A stretch of DNA of 64,000 nucleotides from contig NZ_CAADHO010000007.1 in the NCBI RefSeq assembly GCF_900699765.1, positions 62,001 through 126,000 on the forward strand, read 5' to 3'. Position 1 is the first letter of the stretch, and every line of letters begins with the position of its first letter. This DNA is from Desulfoluna butyratoxydans. Its GTDB lineage: Bacteria; Desulfobacterota; Desulfobacteria; Desulfobacterales; Desulfolunaceae. The position numbers and the translations under genes were made by a program. The notes beneath the pieces are model-generated. The model did no database searches. It saw only the letters and a program-made list of their open reading frames with translations, and was not told where the DNA came from. Positions 1 through 9,175 of this stretch are shown here, piece by piece.

Positions 1-763
1 CCAGGTATTCGGCGTAGGCCATTTTGTCCCGCGCCTCGATGTCCTCGCCGTTGGCAACGGCCGGACGGAGATAGTCGGAGATCAGCTCGATGGCCTTGAG
101 GGCGCAGGCATCGGTGACGGGGGTGGCGATGGTGGAGACGTAGGCCTCCACCGCATGGGTGAGGGCGTCCATGCCTGTTGCCGCGGTGAGGGACGAGGGC
201 ATGCCCACCATGAGGAGAGGGTCGTTAATGGCGATGGCCGGGGTGACGCGCCAGTCCACAATGGCCATTTTCACCTTCCGCGAGGTGTCGGTGATGATGC
301 AGAACCGGGTCATCTCGCTGGCTGTTCCGGCCGTGGTGTTGATGGCGATGAAGGGGGGCATGGCCTGGGTGGACTGATCCACCCCTTCGTAATCGTGGAT
401 GGTTCCGCCGTTGGTGGCCACGATGCCGATGCCTTTGCCGCAGTCGTGGGGGCTCCCCCCGCCCAGGGTGATGATCATGTCGCAGCCGCTCTCCTTGAAG
501 AGGGCCACGCCGTCTGCCACGTTCTTGTCCGTGGGGTTCGGGACGGTGTCGTCGTAGAGAACGACCTCGGAGCCGGTCTCGGCTTTGATGAGGTCCGTGA
601 TCTGCGCCGTAAGACCGGCGTCGGTGATGCCCTTGTCCGTGACCAGCAGGGGCTTTTTGGCGCCCAGGGTTTTGATCTGTTCTCCGAGTTGTTTATGGGA
701 ACCTACGCCCATGAGGGTGACGGTGGGAATATAAAATCCGTAGACAGCATCTGATTGTGCCAT
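1..763 (-). CDS. Iron-containing alcohol dehydrogenase, 3' end cut off by window edge
   Basis: NAD(P)-dependent alcohol/aldehyde oxidoreductase of the type III (iron-containing) family. The visible 254 residues begin MAQSDAVYGFYIPTVTLMG and carry the nucleotide-binding loop GGGSPHDCGKGI, the TTAGTASEMTRF segment and the DALTHAVEAYVS metal-site helix with its first histidine. The last ~130 residues, including the remaining metal histidines, lie outside the window. The start is fixed by an AAAGGAG Shine-Dalgarno about 7 nt upstream. In anaerobes these enzymes usually act in ethanol, butanol or propanediol metabolism; the substrate cannot be read from the sequence. No partner gene is visible. 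Confidence 0.93.
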   Translation of the reverse strand, partial: MAQSDAVYGFYIPTVTLMGVGSHKQLGEQIKTLGAKKPLLVTDKGITDAGLTAQITDLIKAETGSEVVLYDDTVPNPTDKNVADGVALFKESGCDMIITLGGGSPHDCGKGIGIVATNGGTIHDYEGVDQSTQAMPPFIAINTTAGTASEMTRFCIITDTSRKVKMAIVDWRVTPAIAINDPLLMVGMPSSLTAATGMDALTHAVEAYVSTIATPVTDACALKAIELISDYLRPAVANGEDIEARDKMAYAEYL

Positions 764-1068
764 GATGGATACTCCTTTGCGTGTGTAATGATGGCAGTTG
801 GTTTTTTGACCACGCCTGGCGTGGTGGTGTGTTGTACTGCAAAAGCAGGGCCGAAGTCTGGGTGTTTTTGCCCTGGTGGCCCTGGATTTGGCGCTGCTTT
901 TACTCAACAGTGTGAATTCGCAGGGAACAGGCGCTTGAAAAAAATGTGGGCGTCGGTGGCGTGCAGAAGGGTGCGGGGTGGGAGCGGAAGAGGGGCTGGA
1001 TCCTTGTGACCCGGTTGGATCCGGGCAGTGGAACTGTTTGATACGGCCGGGGGAACCCGGCCTGCACC
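764..1068. other. Intergenic, between two minus-strand genes
   Basis: About 300 bases separating the downstream end of the TRAP binding protein gene from the alcohol dehydrogenase start. It contains the Shine-Dalgarno of the dehydrogenase and only short inverted repeats. No convincing terminator with a U-run or promoter was found. Small open frames here have no coding support. Confidence 0.5.
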
Positions 1069-2184
1069 TTAGAGAGCCTCGGCGTCCTTTGCCATGCCCT
1101 CGGCCACGATGGACTGGATTTTTTCAAGAATGCGCCTGGCCTCCATTTTCGGCATCAGGGGGCTGACCTCCTTGACCCAGAGCTGCTTGATCTTGATCAC
1201 CTCGGGGAGCTTCAGCCAGGTGTCCACCTCTTCTTTTGAGGCAAAGGCGATCGAGCAGCCGGCCGCTCTCTGGGCTGCCACCGTTTCATCGAGCATGGGC
1301 TTATAGAGCGTTGCAAAGTGGCGCTTGGAGTTGGCCGAAGCCGTGAGGATGATCTCCTGGAGCTCTTGGGGCAAGCGATTCCACGTGTCGATGTTGATGG
1401 TAACATGGAAGGGGACGGGGTTCCAGAATTCTTTGAATACCAGGATGTTGGGGGCTACGGTGTCGAGGCCCACCCGATGGATGGCGTCGATGTTGGTGTA
1501 GATGCCTTCCAGGGCGTTGGTCTTCAGGGCCATGTAGGTATCTGCCCAGGGCAGGGAGACAGGGACAGCGCCGACACCTTCCAGGACCTTGAGAAGCCAG
1601 CGGCTGGATGCCCGGATTCTGCGATGCCTGAAATCGCTGAGGGAAGAGACGGGTTCGGTAAAGGCCCCTGCAATGGGAAGCACGGAGTAGGTGTAGACAA
1701 TCTTCTGGCGGTATTTCAGGAATTCGTCGTTGAGCTGGGGGATGTTGTCGTAGATGGTATCGTAGACCCACATCCGGTTGGTGTAGTCGGCAGGTCCCTG
1801 CTGGAACAGGGTGATGGCGCCGTTGACCACCAGGCGGCTGGGGTAATAGTTGATGTTGACGTGCCCCATGTCCACGGTGCCGTCTTTGACCCCTTCAAGG
1901 ATCTCTTTGTCTTTGAGGTAGGACTGTTCCCAGAAGACCCGGATATGGATTTTTCCCTGGCCCAGGCGCTCCACCTCATCCACAAAGGCTTTTTCCGCCA
2001 TGCCGCGCAGGCCCACCGGAGCGGTGTTGGTGGCGTAGGTCAGGGTGACGGCCCCTTCCCCGAAGCAGGGGAAAGGGCGCCCCAGGGCCACGGCGAGCAG
2101 GATGAGGATACCCGTCGCGACCTGTGTAGCCGGTGACTTTTTTACGGTGGAAAAAAATGTTGCGGTGAAAAAAAGAGGCTTCAT
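1069..2184 (-). CDS. TRAP transporter substrate-binding protein (DctP family), orphan
   Basis: 371-aa periplasmic solute receptor of the DctP family. It has a long N-terminal signal region with a hydrophobic stretch at about residues 22-38 and a likely cleavage before AVTLTYATN. Typical TRAP-P features follow: the start of the binding fold, the G-K-I-x-I-x-V pattern, a central LSDFRHRRIRAS segment (the conserved arginine strand) and DTYMALKTNALEGIYTN. The ATG is preceded by GGAG at 9 nt. TRAP receptors normally work with DctQ and DctM membrane subunits, but none is in the window, so this one serves remote membrane subunits or a sensor. It is divergent from the symporter gene at 2770. Confidence 0.9.
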   Translation of the reverse strand: MKPLFFTATFFSTVKKSPATQVATGILILLAVALGRPFPCFGEGAVTLTYATNTAPVGLRGMAEKAFVDEVERLGQGKIHIRVFWEQSYLKDKEILEGVKDGTVDMGHVNINYYPSRLVVNGAITLFQQGPADYTNRMWVYDTIYDNIPQLNDEFLKYRQKIVYTYSVLPIAGAFTEPVSSLSDFRHRRIRASSRWLLKVLEGVGAVPVSLPWADTYMALKTNALEGIYTNIDAIHRVGLDTVAPNILVFKEFWNPVPFHVTINIDTWNRLPQELQEIILTASANSKRHFATLYKPMLDETVAAQRAAGCSIAFASKEEVDTWLKLPEVIKIKQLWVKEVSPLMPKMEARRILEKIQSIVAEGMAKDAEAL

Positions 2185-2769
2185 CGGTACGGCTCCATGT
2201 GGTGGTCATAAACGCCCGGATTCCCACGACCGGGCATTTACTATAATAGATCCGCATTGTCATCACACCTTCTTTTTCAGCCCCACGGCTGATTTCTATT
2301 CCACCGACCCTCAAGGTAGGTGAAATCCACCCCGGGTGTCCATTGGGGAAACCCCTAAAATGGTTGAGAGATTCCCCTATTTTCCTGATAATATACATTT
2401 TTTATGAAGTTCATCAGTTTTTGCTTGCAATCATTTCCCATTCGGATAATGATTTTTCAAGTCATCACATTTTCCATCCCACAACGCATCCGAATCTTTC
2501 CCACGCGTCCTCACAGGCGCTTCGATGCGAACCGGGCCTGCCAGGGCTCCGTCACTGAACGGACGGGCCTTTGAAGCAGGCTCCCTGATTTTTTCTATCC
2601 CACACGTCAAAGAGTTCGTGCCTGAACAGCCCGTGGGCGCTGCCGGTTTGATGCCGGTCGTGCTGCTGCGGCGGCAACGCCGGTACGTGGCTTCGGGTAC
2701 GGGGTTCGGCCTGCACCGCCGAACGTATCCTGTCGCTTCGCGATGTACTACACCTTAGGAGATGAAGAC
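2185..2769. other. Divergent intergenic region
   Basis: About 580 bases between the divergently transcribed TRAP receptor and symporter genes, so it should hold both promoters. It is AT-richer than its surroundings, especially 2340-2480, with several TATAAT-like words, but I could not place a -35/-10 pair with confidence. Short open frames on both strands have no homology I recognise and no suitable ribosome binding sites. Confidence 0.5.
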
Positions 2770-4002
2770 GTGAAATTGAAATTGTATCACAAGATTATCA
2801 TTGGTCTGGTTGCCGGTTTTTTTGCCGGGATCCTGTTGGGAGACAAAGCCGAATACCTCAAGCCCATCGGAGATATCTTCATTCGATGCCTGCGGCTCAT
2901 CGTGGTGCCCCTGATCCTGTCCACCCTCGTCACCGGCGTCACCAGCGCCGGGGATCCCAAGAAGATCGGATCCCTGGGCATCAAGACCGTGACCTACTTC
3001 ATCGTGACCACCTTTTTTGCCGTTGTCATCGGCCTGGTGGTGGCCAACGGCTTTCAGCCGGGTGCAGGCCTCGCCCTGGGCGAGGTGAGTGAGATCGCAA
3101 GGCCCGACAAGGTCTCTCCCATGCAGATGATCGTCAACATGGTTCCCCTGAACCCTGCCGAGGCCCTGGCCAAGGGCAACGTTCTCCAGATCATTATCTT
3201 TGCCCTGCTTTTCGGTGGCGCCCTCTCCCTTGCCGGTGACAAGGGCAAGCCCGTGGCCGATTTTTTCGCGGCCCTTGCCGAGGTGATGTTCAAGCTCTCC
3301 GACATCGTGATCCGCATGGCCCCTTACGGGGTGTTTGCCCTCATCGCCTGGACATCGGGCAAGTTCGGCCTGGCCATTCTCATGCCCATGGGCAAGCTCA
3401 TCGTGGCCACCCTCATTGCCAGTACTCTCCACGTGCTCATTGTCTACACCGGGGCCGTCAAGTTCCTGGCCCGTGTCAGCCCCATCCACTACTTTAAAAA
3501 AGTCTTTGAGCCCGCCCTGGTGGGCCTGAGTACCTGCAGCGCGGCTGCGGCCTTTCCCTTTACCATGCGTGCCCAGAAGCAGCTCGGGGTGCCCGAGCGA
3601 GTCTCCGGGTTTACCCTGCCCATGGCCCTGACCATCAACATGGACGGCACCGCCCTGTACCAGGCTGTCGGCGCCGTGTTCGTGGCCAATATCTACGGGG
3701 TGGATCTCACCATTGCCCAGCAGGCAACCATCGTCATGACCGCGGTGCTGGCGTCCATCGGCACGGCCAGTATCCCCGGCGGCGGTCTCATCATGCTGAC
3801 CCTGGTCCTTGAATCCGTGGGGCTTCCCCTGGAAGGCATCGCCATTGTGGCGGGCATCGACCGAATCCTCGACATGTTCCGCACCACCACCAACATCTTC
3901 GGGGACAACTCCTCCGGCCTTGTTGTGGCGGCCCTTGAAAAGGACCTGGACCGCGAGATCGCGTCTACGCCCCTGAGTGACATGGAGATCGAGGAAGTCT
4001 GA
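2770..4002 (+). CDS. Dicarboxylate/amino acid:cation symporter (DAACS family)
   Basis: Secondary transporter of the GltP/DctA family, bringing in glutamate, aspartate or C4-dicarboxylates with Na+ or H+. Multiple hydrophobic segments are evident, and the signature elements are present: the serine-rich hairpin STCSAAAAFPFTM, the NMDGTALYQ unwound helix, the GGGLIMLTLVLESVGLP hairpin and the DRILDMFRTTTNIFGD substrate helix. I chose the GTG at 2770 because AGGAG lies 8 nt upstream. An in-frame ATG at 2743 has no such site and would put the Shine-Dalgarno inside the gene. A strong terminator follows, so it is probably monocistronic. Confidence 0.93.
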   Translation: MKLKLYHKIIIGLVAGFFAGILLGDKAEYLKPIGDIFIRCLRLIVVPLILSTLVTGVTSAGDPKKIGSLGIKTVTYFIVTTFFAVVIGLVVANGFQPGAGLALGEVSEIARPDKVSPMQMIVNMVPLNPAEALAKGNVLQIIIFALLFGGALSLAGDKGKPVADFFAALAEVMFKLSDIVIRMAPYGVFALIAWTSGKFGLAILMPMGKLIVATLIASTLHVLIVYTGAVKFLARVSPIHYFKKVFEPALVGLSTCSAAAAFPFTMRAQKQLGVPERVSGFTLPMALTINMDGTALYQAVGAVFVANIYGVDLTIAQQATIVMTAVLASIGTASIPGGGLIMLTLVLESVGLPLEGIAIVAGIDRILDMFRTTTNIFGDNSSGLVVAALEKDLDREIASTPLSDMEIEEV

Positions 4003-4033
4003 TAACGGATTCTGATTTCCGGTGTTTCCCAAA

Positions 4034-4070
4034 AAGCCCTTCGGTGGATGCCGCCGAAGGGCTTTTTTTA
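4034..4070 (+). terminator. Intrinsic terminator of symporter gene
   Basis: AAGCCCTTCGG pairs with CCGAAGGGCTT (11 bp, 9-nt loop), followed directly by a run of T residues. It lies 31 bases after the symporter stop codon. Confidence 0.9.
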
Positions 4071-4315
4071 TGGGGCGTCCTCTCTTGCTTTTACAGCGCC
4101 TATCTTTCCGGGTTTATGGTATAATAACACCGTAAGACCACACGCCGTCACATGCTTCATCCCGTCCTGTTTTGTTGACCGGGTTTTTTCCCTTTTTCAT
4201 GTCCCCTTCCCCCACAGGTTCCGAACCCTGGTGTGGCGATGAACCGTTCACCGGCCTTCAGGGTGGGCCCGGCGCCCCCCGGAGAGGCCGAAAGACGATC
4301 CAAAAAGGAGGGCAC

Positions 4316-4579
4316 ATGTACAACAGCAAACAGATTTGCGACAGGATTCGCAGCTTTTACCCGGATTCCGGTGAGTGCGACAAAGACCTGCGCATCACCT
4401 ACAACAAGGAGGAGCATGCCTGGCTGGTGGAGGCTTCGGGGTGGAAACGGCCCATGAAGACCTATGTGGAAGAAGAGGACGTGGACGCCTGCCTGTCACG
4501 CGGTCACTGTGTGGGCTTGAGCTTTCAGGTGGGACAGATGCGGGCCAATGCCGGTGGCGGCAGCATCGACGAATCCTGA
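4316..4579 (+). CDS. Small uncharacterised protein
   Basis: 87-aa soluble acidic protein that I do not recognise. The start MYNSKQICDRIRSFY was chosen because AAAAAGGAGG lies just upstream; the longer in-frame extension to 4172 is proline-rich and unlike protein. It contains aromatic-rich stretches (HAWLVEASGWKRPMKTYVEEEDVDAC) and a glycine-rich tail. Two cysteines occur as CLSRGHC, but there is no metal-binding motif beyond that. It lies alone between the symporter and the convergent amino-acid ABC operon. Confidence 0.7.
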   Translation: MYNSKQICDRIRSFYPDSGECDKDLRITYNKEEHAWLVEASGWKRPMKTYVEEEDVDACLSRGHCVGLSFQVGQMRANAGGGSIDES

Positions 4580-4697
4580 TACCGTGCCTTATCGGCATGT
4601 CCGGGAACAGACGGCGGGTGGAGCTGGGACCGGGGCATGACCCCGGACGCGGGATGCCCGGTGAAGGGAGTCCTGCGTCCTTTGGGTCACAATCGTG

Positions 4698-5441
4698 TCA
4701 CTGTGTGAGGATCTGGCTGAGGAAGAGCTGGGTGCGGTCGTAGGTGGGGTTGGTGAAGAACTCCTGTGGGGGCGCTTCCTCAATGATCTCCCCTGCGTCC
4801 ATGAAGATGACCCGGTCGGCCACGGTGCGGGCAAACCCCATTTCGTGGGTGACGCAGACCATGGTCATGCCCTCTTCTGCCAGCTCGGTCATGACGTCCA
4901 GAACCTCCTTGATCATCTCCGGGTCCAGGGCGCTGGTGGGCTCGTCAAAAAGCATGATGCGCGGGTTCATGCACAGGGCCCGTGCGATGGCGGCACGCTG
5001 CTGCTGACCGCCGGAGAGTTGGCCGGGGTACTTGTGGGCCTGGGAATCGATATGAACCCGGGCCAGAAAGTCCATGGCCATTTTTTTTGCCTTTTTTTCC
5101 GGCATCTGTCGCACCCAGGTGGGGGCCAGGGTGAGGTTCTCCAGAATGGTGAGGTGGGGAAAGAGGTTGAACCCCTGGAAGACCATGCCCACGTTTTTCC
5201 GGATATCGGTGACGTTTTTCAGGTCCCGTGTGAGCTCGGTGCCCTCCACGGTGATGGTGCCCTGCTGGTGCTCTTCCAGGCGGTTGATGCACCGGATCAG
5301 GGTGGATTTGCCTGAACCCGAGGGACCGCAGATGACGATGCGCTCTCCCTTGTGGACACTCAGGTTGATGTGCTTGAGCACGTGGAAGTGGCCGTACCAC
5401 TTGTTGAGGTCGTTGATCTCGATGACGACGGGTTGAGTCAT
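4698..5441 (-). CDS. aapP: Polar amino acid ABC transporter ATP-binding protein (AapP/GlnQ type)
   Basis: 247-aa cytoplasmic ATPase energising amino-acid uptake. Walker A is GPSGSGKST, the signature is [15 protein letters not shown], Walker B is [14 protein letters not shown], and the switch histidine is in [10 protein letters not shown]. The start [11 protein letters not shown] was chosen because AAAGGGG sits 8 nt upstream, in the short gap after the permease gene; the longer frame would overlap that gene. It is the last gene of a J-Q-M-P operon with 16 bp between the AapM stop and this start. Family knowledge indicates general L-amino acid or glutamate/glutamine import. Confidence 0.95.
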   Translation of the reverse strand: MTQPVVIEINDLNKWYGHFHVLKHINLSVHKGERIVICGPSGSGKSTLIRCINRLEEHQQGTITVEGTELTRDLKNVTDIRKNVGMVFQGFNLFPHLTILENLTLAPTWVRQMPEKKAKKMAMDFLARVHIDSQAHKYPGQLSGGQQQRAAIARALCMNPRIMLFDEPTSALDPEMIKEVLDVMTELAEEGMTMVCVTHEMGFARTVADRVIFMDAGEIIEEAPPQEFFTNPTYDRTQLFLSQILTQ

Positions 5442-5457
5442 GGTAAATGCCCCTTTG

Positions 5458-6558
5458 CTACCAGGCGTTGTGTTTTTCAATGGATCGTCCGTACCGGCTG
5501 ATGGAAAAGCAGATCACCCAGTATACCAGGGCGCAGAAGACGTAAGCTTCGGCTTCGTAGCCGAGCCAGTCCGGGTCCTGGGTGGAGGCTTTGATCATGC
5601 CGAGAAAATCGAGCAGGCCCACGATGATGACCAGGGAGGTGTCCTTGAACAGGGCCACGCAGCGCCCGATGATGGACGGGATCACGTGGTGCAGGGCCTG
5701 GGGCAGGACGATGAGGCGGGTGGCCTGCCACTTGGTGAGCCCCGTGGAGAGGGCCGCTTCCATCTGGCCGGGAGGAATGGCCTGGAGGCCGCCCCGGATC
5801 ACTTCGGCAATGTAGGCGGACGAAAAGAGGATCACCCCGATCTGTACCCGGAGCAGGTTGTTGATGGTCACGCCTTCCGGGAGAAAGAGGGGGAGCATCA
5901 CCGAGGCCATGAAAAGGATGGTGATGAGGGGAACCCCCCGGATGAGTTCGATGAGCCCCACGCACAGGGCTTTCACACCGGCCATTTCGGAGCGTCGCCC
6001 CAGGGCCAGGAGCATGCCCAGGGGAAGGGAGATGAGGATCCCCACCACGGCCAGTCCCATGCTGAGCATGAGCCCGCCCCAGAGGGACTGGTCCACAGAT
6101 GTCAGGCCCATGCCCCCGTTGATGATCCAGAAGACGGGCAGGGGCAGGGAGAACCAGAGGATGGCCAGGGTACGTGCGCTCACCAGCCTGAAGAGGGTAA
6201 GGATCACCACGCCCATGAGAAGCACGAAGGAGGCCACGGGTCTCCAGATATACTCCCCGGGATAGATGCCCACCATGAGCACGCGGAATTTTTCCACCAC
6301 AAAGGCCCAGCAGGCCCCTTCCCGTGCCGCGCCGCAGGCGGCTTTCGTCACCCAGGACGCTTTGAATATGGCCCAGGAGAGAAGGGCGGGGACGGTGTTA
6401 AAGAGCAGGAGAAGGGCCAGGATGGTCAGGACCGTGTTGAGTTTGCCGTTGAACAGGTTCTGACGGATCCAGCCGATGGGCCCGGCCACGTCCAGTGGCG
6501 GCGCCTCCGCCGGTCTCGGGGTGAATGTTTTTATCGGTTCAGCTTCTGCGGGTATCAT
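5458..6558 (-). CDS. aapM: Amino acid ABC transporter permease (AapM type)
   Basis: 366-aa inner-membrane permease of the HisM/GlnP superfamily with the extended N-terminus typical of AapM. The C-terminal part holds the EAA-type loop contacting the ATPase ([24 protein letters not shown]). Several transmembrane segments precede it. The start is uncertain. ATG 6558 has AGAAG 8 nt upstream and is preferred; GTG 6567 adds three residues. Transcription reaches this gene through the heptamer array that separates it from aapQ. Confidence 0.92.
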   Translation of the reverse strand: MIPAEAEPIKTFTPRPAEAPPLDVAGPIGWIRQNLFNGKLNTVLTILALLLLFNTVPALLSWAIFKASWVTKAACGAAREGACWAFVVEKFRVLMVGIYPGEYIWRPVASFVLLMGVVILTLFRLVSARTLAILWFSLPLPVFWIINGGMGLTSVDQSLWGGLMLSMGLAVVGILISLPLGMLLALGRRSEMAGVKALCVGLIELIRGVPLITILFMASVMLPLFLPEGVTINNLLRVQIGVILFSSAYIAEVIRGGLQAIPPGQMEAALSTGLTKWQATRLIVLPQALHHVIPSIIGRCVALFKDTSLVIIVGLLDFLGMIKASTQDPDWLGYEAEAYVFCALVYWVICFSISRYGRSIEKHNAW

Positions 6559-6630
6559 AATCACCACTTCTTTGTTTCTTAAACATGCACATAAACGCGC
6601 ATTGACAAGTTGGGGCCCGGGGTATTTTTT

Positions 6631-6752
6631 CCTTAGCCCTTAGCCCTTAGCCCTTAGCCCTTAGCCCTTAGCCCTTAGCCTTTAACCTTTAGCCCTTAGC
6701 CTTTAGCCTTTAGCCCTTAGCCCTTAGCCCTTCAGCCCTTAGCCTTTAACTC
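6631..6752. repeat. Heptanucleotide tandem array, unit CTTAGCC
   Basis: About 17 head-to-tail copies of a 7-bp unit, CTTAGCC, with TTTAGCC and TTTAACC variants accumulating toward the right end, fill the spacer between the aapQ stop and aapM. On the transcribed strand the unit reads GGCTAAG, so each copy gives AAGG plus a TAA. Because 7 is not a multiple of 3, stops occur in every frame. The array ends right at the aapQ stop codon. Confidence 0.97.
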
Positions 6753-7913
6753 TTATCTCCCAATCAACTGCACCCTCGCGTTGAGCCAGTTCATGAACAG
6801 GGAGATGACCAGGTTGATGCACAGGTAGACGGCCATCCACATGACGATGATCTCGATGGCCTGGTCGTTCTGGCCGATGACGGTGCCGCCCACGGAGACC
6901 ATGTCCGGGTAGCCGATGGCCACGGCAAGGGAGCTGTTTTTCACGAGGCTGGCGTAGTCGTTGGTGGTGGCGGGGATGGTGACCCTCAGGGCCTGGGGCA
7001 GGATGACCCGGCGCATGATAAGGCCTTCGGGCAGGCCCAGGGCGTGGGCTGCGTCAAGCTGGCCTTTGGCAACGGACTGGATGCCGCTTCGGACGTTCTC
7101 CGCGATAAAGGCAGCGGTGTAAAGGACCAGGCCGATGACCAGGGCGCAGAACTCCGGCCGGATGACGGCGCCCCCCTTGAAGTTGAATCCCCTGAGTACC
7201 GGCATCTCCAGGCTGGCGGGCAGGCCCAGGAGCAGAGCGGCCACAAGGGGCAGGCCAAAGGTCAGGGCCAGGCCGATGCGGACGGAGGGCAGGGCGCGGC
7301 CTGTCTCTTTGCGCCTTTTCGTGGCCTTGCGGTGGACGATGACCGAGGCGATAAGGCCCAGGGCAAAGGCGGCGGGAATGAGCCAGAACCCGCTCTCCGG
7401 GATGAGCTTGGGAAAGTAGATCCCCCGGTTGTTGAGGAAAAAGCCGATGCCCCAGTGAAGGCTTTGCCTGGGGGAGGGAAGGGCCGCAAGGACCACTCCG
7501 TAGGTGAAAAAGAGGATCAGCAGCAGGGGGATGTTGCGGAGCACCTCCACGTAGATCTCGGCGAGGCGCGCCACGAGCCAGTTGCCGGAGACCCGTGCCA
7601 CGCCCACCACCACGCCGATGAGGGTGGCCAGCACGATGCTGACGGCGGAGACATACAGGGTGTTGAGGACCCCGATGAAGAAGGCGTAGCCGTAGGTGTC
7701 GGCCGGGGTGTAGGGCAACAGGGCGTCGCTGATGGGCATGCCCGCTTCGTAGGAGAGAAACCCGAAGCCGGAGGCGATGTTCCGGGACGCGAGGTTGGCC
7801 TGTGTGTTCACAAAAAGCATGTGGCAGAACCAGAGAATTCCCCCCATGACAAGGAGCTGTATGAGGATGGTCCGGCCCTGCGCTTTTGACAGGGAAAGCA
7901 GTGGTTGTTTCAT
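6753..7913 (-). CDS. aapQ: Amino acid ABC transporter permease (AapQ type)
   Basis: 386-aa inner-membrane permease partnering AapM. It has an N-terminal transmembrane helix (ILIQLLVMGGILWFCHML), a large AapQ-type insertion between membrane segments (about residues 150-230), and a C-terminal permease core with the EAA loop ENVRSGIQSVAKGQLDAAHALGL. The start MKQPLLSLSKAQ is the first methionine giving an AapQ-like N-terminus; the upstream in-frame extension runs through the intercistronic hairpin and is rejected. The Shine-Dalgarno is weak. The gene lies 240 bp after aapJ, an unusually wide gap for this operon. Confidence 0.92.
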   Translation of the reverse strand: MKQPLLSLSKAQGRTILIQLLVMGGILWFCHMLFVNTQANLASRNIASGFGFLSYEAGMPISDALLPYTPADTYGYAFFIGVLNTLYVSAVSIVLATLIGVVVGVARVSGNWLVARLAEIYVEVLRNIPLLLILFFTYGVVLAALPSPRQSLHWGIGFFLNNRGIYFPKLIPESGFWLIPAAFALGLIASVIVHRKATKRRKETGRALPSVRIGLALTFGLPLVAALLLGLPASLEMPVLRGFNFKGGAVIRPEFCALVIGLVLYTAAFIAENVRSGIQSVAKGQLDAAHALGLPEGLIMRRVILPQALRVTIPATTNDYASLVKNSSLAVAIGYPDMVSVGGTVIGQNDQAIEIIVMWMAVYLCINLVISLFMNWLNARVQLIGR

Positions 7914-7988
7914 GAAAATGACATCTTTGTACGCTGGTGGTGGTAACGATGGATGGGCGCCGGAGAGCCTGGCTCTTCCGAAACCTTC

Positions 7989-8018
7989 AAGCCTCCGATG
8001 AACCGACATCGGAGGCTT
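7989..8018 (-). promoter_or_regulatory. Intercistronic hairpin, aapJ-aapQ
   Basis: AAGCCTCCGATG and CATCGGAGGCTT form a perfect 12-bp stem with a 6-nt loop in the spacer between the binding-protein gene and the first permease gene. No U-run follows on the minus strand. I read it as an RNA-stability or partial-termination element that would let AapJ be made in excess, as seen in other binding-protein operons (inference). Confidence 0.75.
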
Positions 8019-8048
8019 GGGTGGTCAAGGACGCTGTCTTTGCCTTGA

Positions 8049-8109
8049 CCCTGGGGCCGGGACAGGTCGGCAAGGGCCGAAAAAGGGAAAAACCTTCCCC
8101 GGCCCAGGG
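8049..8109 (-). promoter_or_regulatory. Second hairpin just after aapJ
   Basis: CCCTGGGGCCGGG (8049-8061) pairs with CCCGGCCCAGGG (8098-8109), a 12-bp stem with one bulged G. It encloses a smaller stem, TCGGC/GCCGA, at 8067-8080. It lies 47 bp downstream of the aapJ stop and probably acts together with the hairpin at 7989. Confidence 0.55.
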
Positions 8110-8155
8110 CTCCTGTCGCGGACGCTGCGTTGTCAGGTGCAGATGCGCACCGGGC

Positions 8156-9175
8156 TTATCGGATGGGCATGGCGTACTGCAGCCCGCCTCGCAGCCAGAG
8201 GTTGTTTACGCCCCTGGGAATGTCCAGGGGGGTACCGGGGCCGAAGTGGCGGTTGTAGATCTCGCCGTAGTTGCCCACGGCCTTGATGGCGCGGACCAGC
8301 CACTCCTTGTCGAGGCCAAGGTAGCTGCCCGTGTCCCCGGAGGTGCCCAGCATGCGCTTGACAACGGGGTTCTGGGAGGTGGCCTTGATCTTGTCCACGT
8401 TGGCGGCGGTGATGCCGTTCTCTTCGGCGGCCACAAGGCCGTTGATGACCCAGGTCACGATGTCTTTCCACTGGTTGTCCCCGTGGCGGACCAGGGGCGC
8501 CAGGGGCTCTTTGGAGATGACCTCAGGCAGGATGGAGTGGGCCTTGGGATCTTTTAAGGTGGAGCGCAGGGAGGCGAGCTGGCTGATGTCGGTGGTGAAG
8601 CAGTCGCAGCGGCCGGAGGCGTAAGCGTTGAGGGCTTCCTTTTTGCCGTCGAAGACCACGGCCTCCACCTTGATGCCGTTGGCGCGGGCAAAGTCGGCGA
8701 GGTTGAGTTCGGTGGTGGTTCCTGCGGTGACGCAGACCGATGCGCCGTCAAGCTCCCGGGCGGACCTGACGCCGAGTTTGTTGGGGATCAGAAAGCCCTG
8801 GCCGTCGTAGAAGACGACGTGGGTGAAGTCCACACCCTGCTTGCCGTCCCGCTTGAGGGTCCAGGTGGTGGTGCGGCTGGTCAAGTCCACCTGGCCGGAG
8901 GAGACTGCCACGATTTTCTGCTTGGAGGCCAGGGGCACGAATTTGACCTTGGAGGGGTCCCCGATGACGGCTGCGGCCACGGCGCGGGCCATGTCCACGT
9001 CAAAGCCCACCCAGGTGCCGGTGGAGTCGGGAATGGAGAAGCCGGGAACGCCTTCGCTGATGCCGCAGGTCAAGATGCCTTTGGCTTTTACGTCTTCCAG
9101 GGTGCCTGCGAACACGGAGGCCGACATCATCAGAACAAAAGAAATGATCGAAAAGAGTAGAGCTGATTTTTTCAT
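8156..9175 (-). CDS. aapJ: Amino acid ABC transporter substrate-binding protein (AapJ type)
   Basis: 339-aa periplasmic receptor of SBP family 3, matching the usual AapJ length. A signal peptide MKKSALLFSIISFVLMMSAS with cleavage near SVFA-GTLED is followed by the family pattern KGILTCGISEGVPGFSIPDSTG and GFDVDMARAVAAAV. The ligand-site segments DLTSRTTTWTLKRD and VTAGTTTELNLADF are visible. The start was set at the signal-peptide methionine; the frame continues upstream without a better site. It is the first gene of the J-Q-M-P operon, which has no regulator gene nearby. Confidence 0.95.
   Translation of the reverse strand: MKKSALLFSIISFVLMMSASVFAGTLEDVKAKGILTCGISEGVPGFSIPDSTGTWVGFDVDMARAVAAAVIGDPSKVKFVPLASKQKIVAVSSGQVDLTSRTTTWTLKRDGKQGVDFTHVVFYDGQGFLIPNKLGVRSARELDGASVCVTAGTTTELNLADFARANGIKVEAVVFDGKKEALNAYASGRCDCFTTDISQLASLRSTLKDPKAHSILPEVISKEPLAPLVRHGDNQWKDIVTWVINGLVAAEENGITAANVDKIKATSQNPVVKRMLGTSGDTGSYLGLDKEWLVRAIKAVGNYGEIYNRHFGPGTPLDIPRGVNNLWLRGGLQYAMPIR

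Noticed and set aside
2185-2769. Short genes in the symporter upstream region (frames at 2343-2558 and 2525-2758)
   Set aside because: No ribosome binding sites, no protein-like composition and no homology recognised; the region is needed for two divergent promoters.
6631-6752. CRISPR-like or telomere-like array
   Set aside because: Units are 7 bp with no spacers, so not CRISPR. The resemblance to eukaryotic TTAGGG is superficial because the unit is CTTAGCC with period 7.
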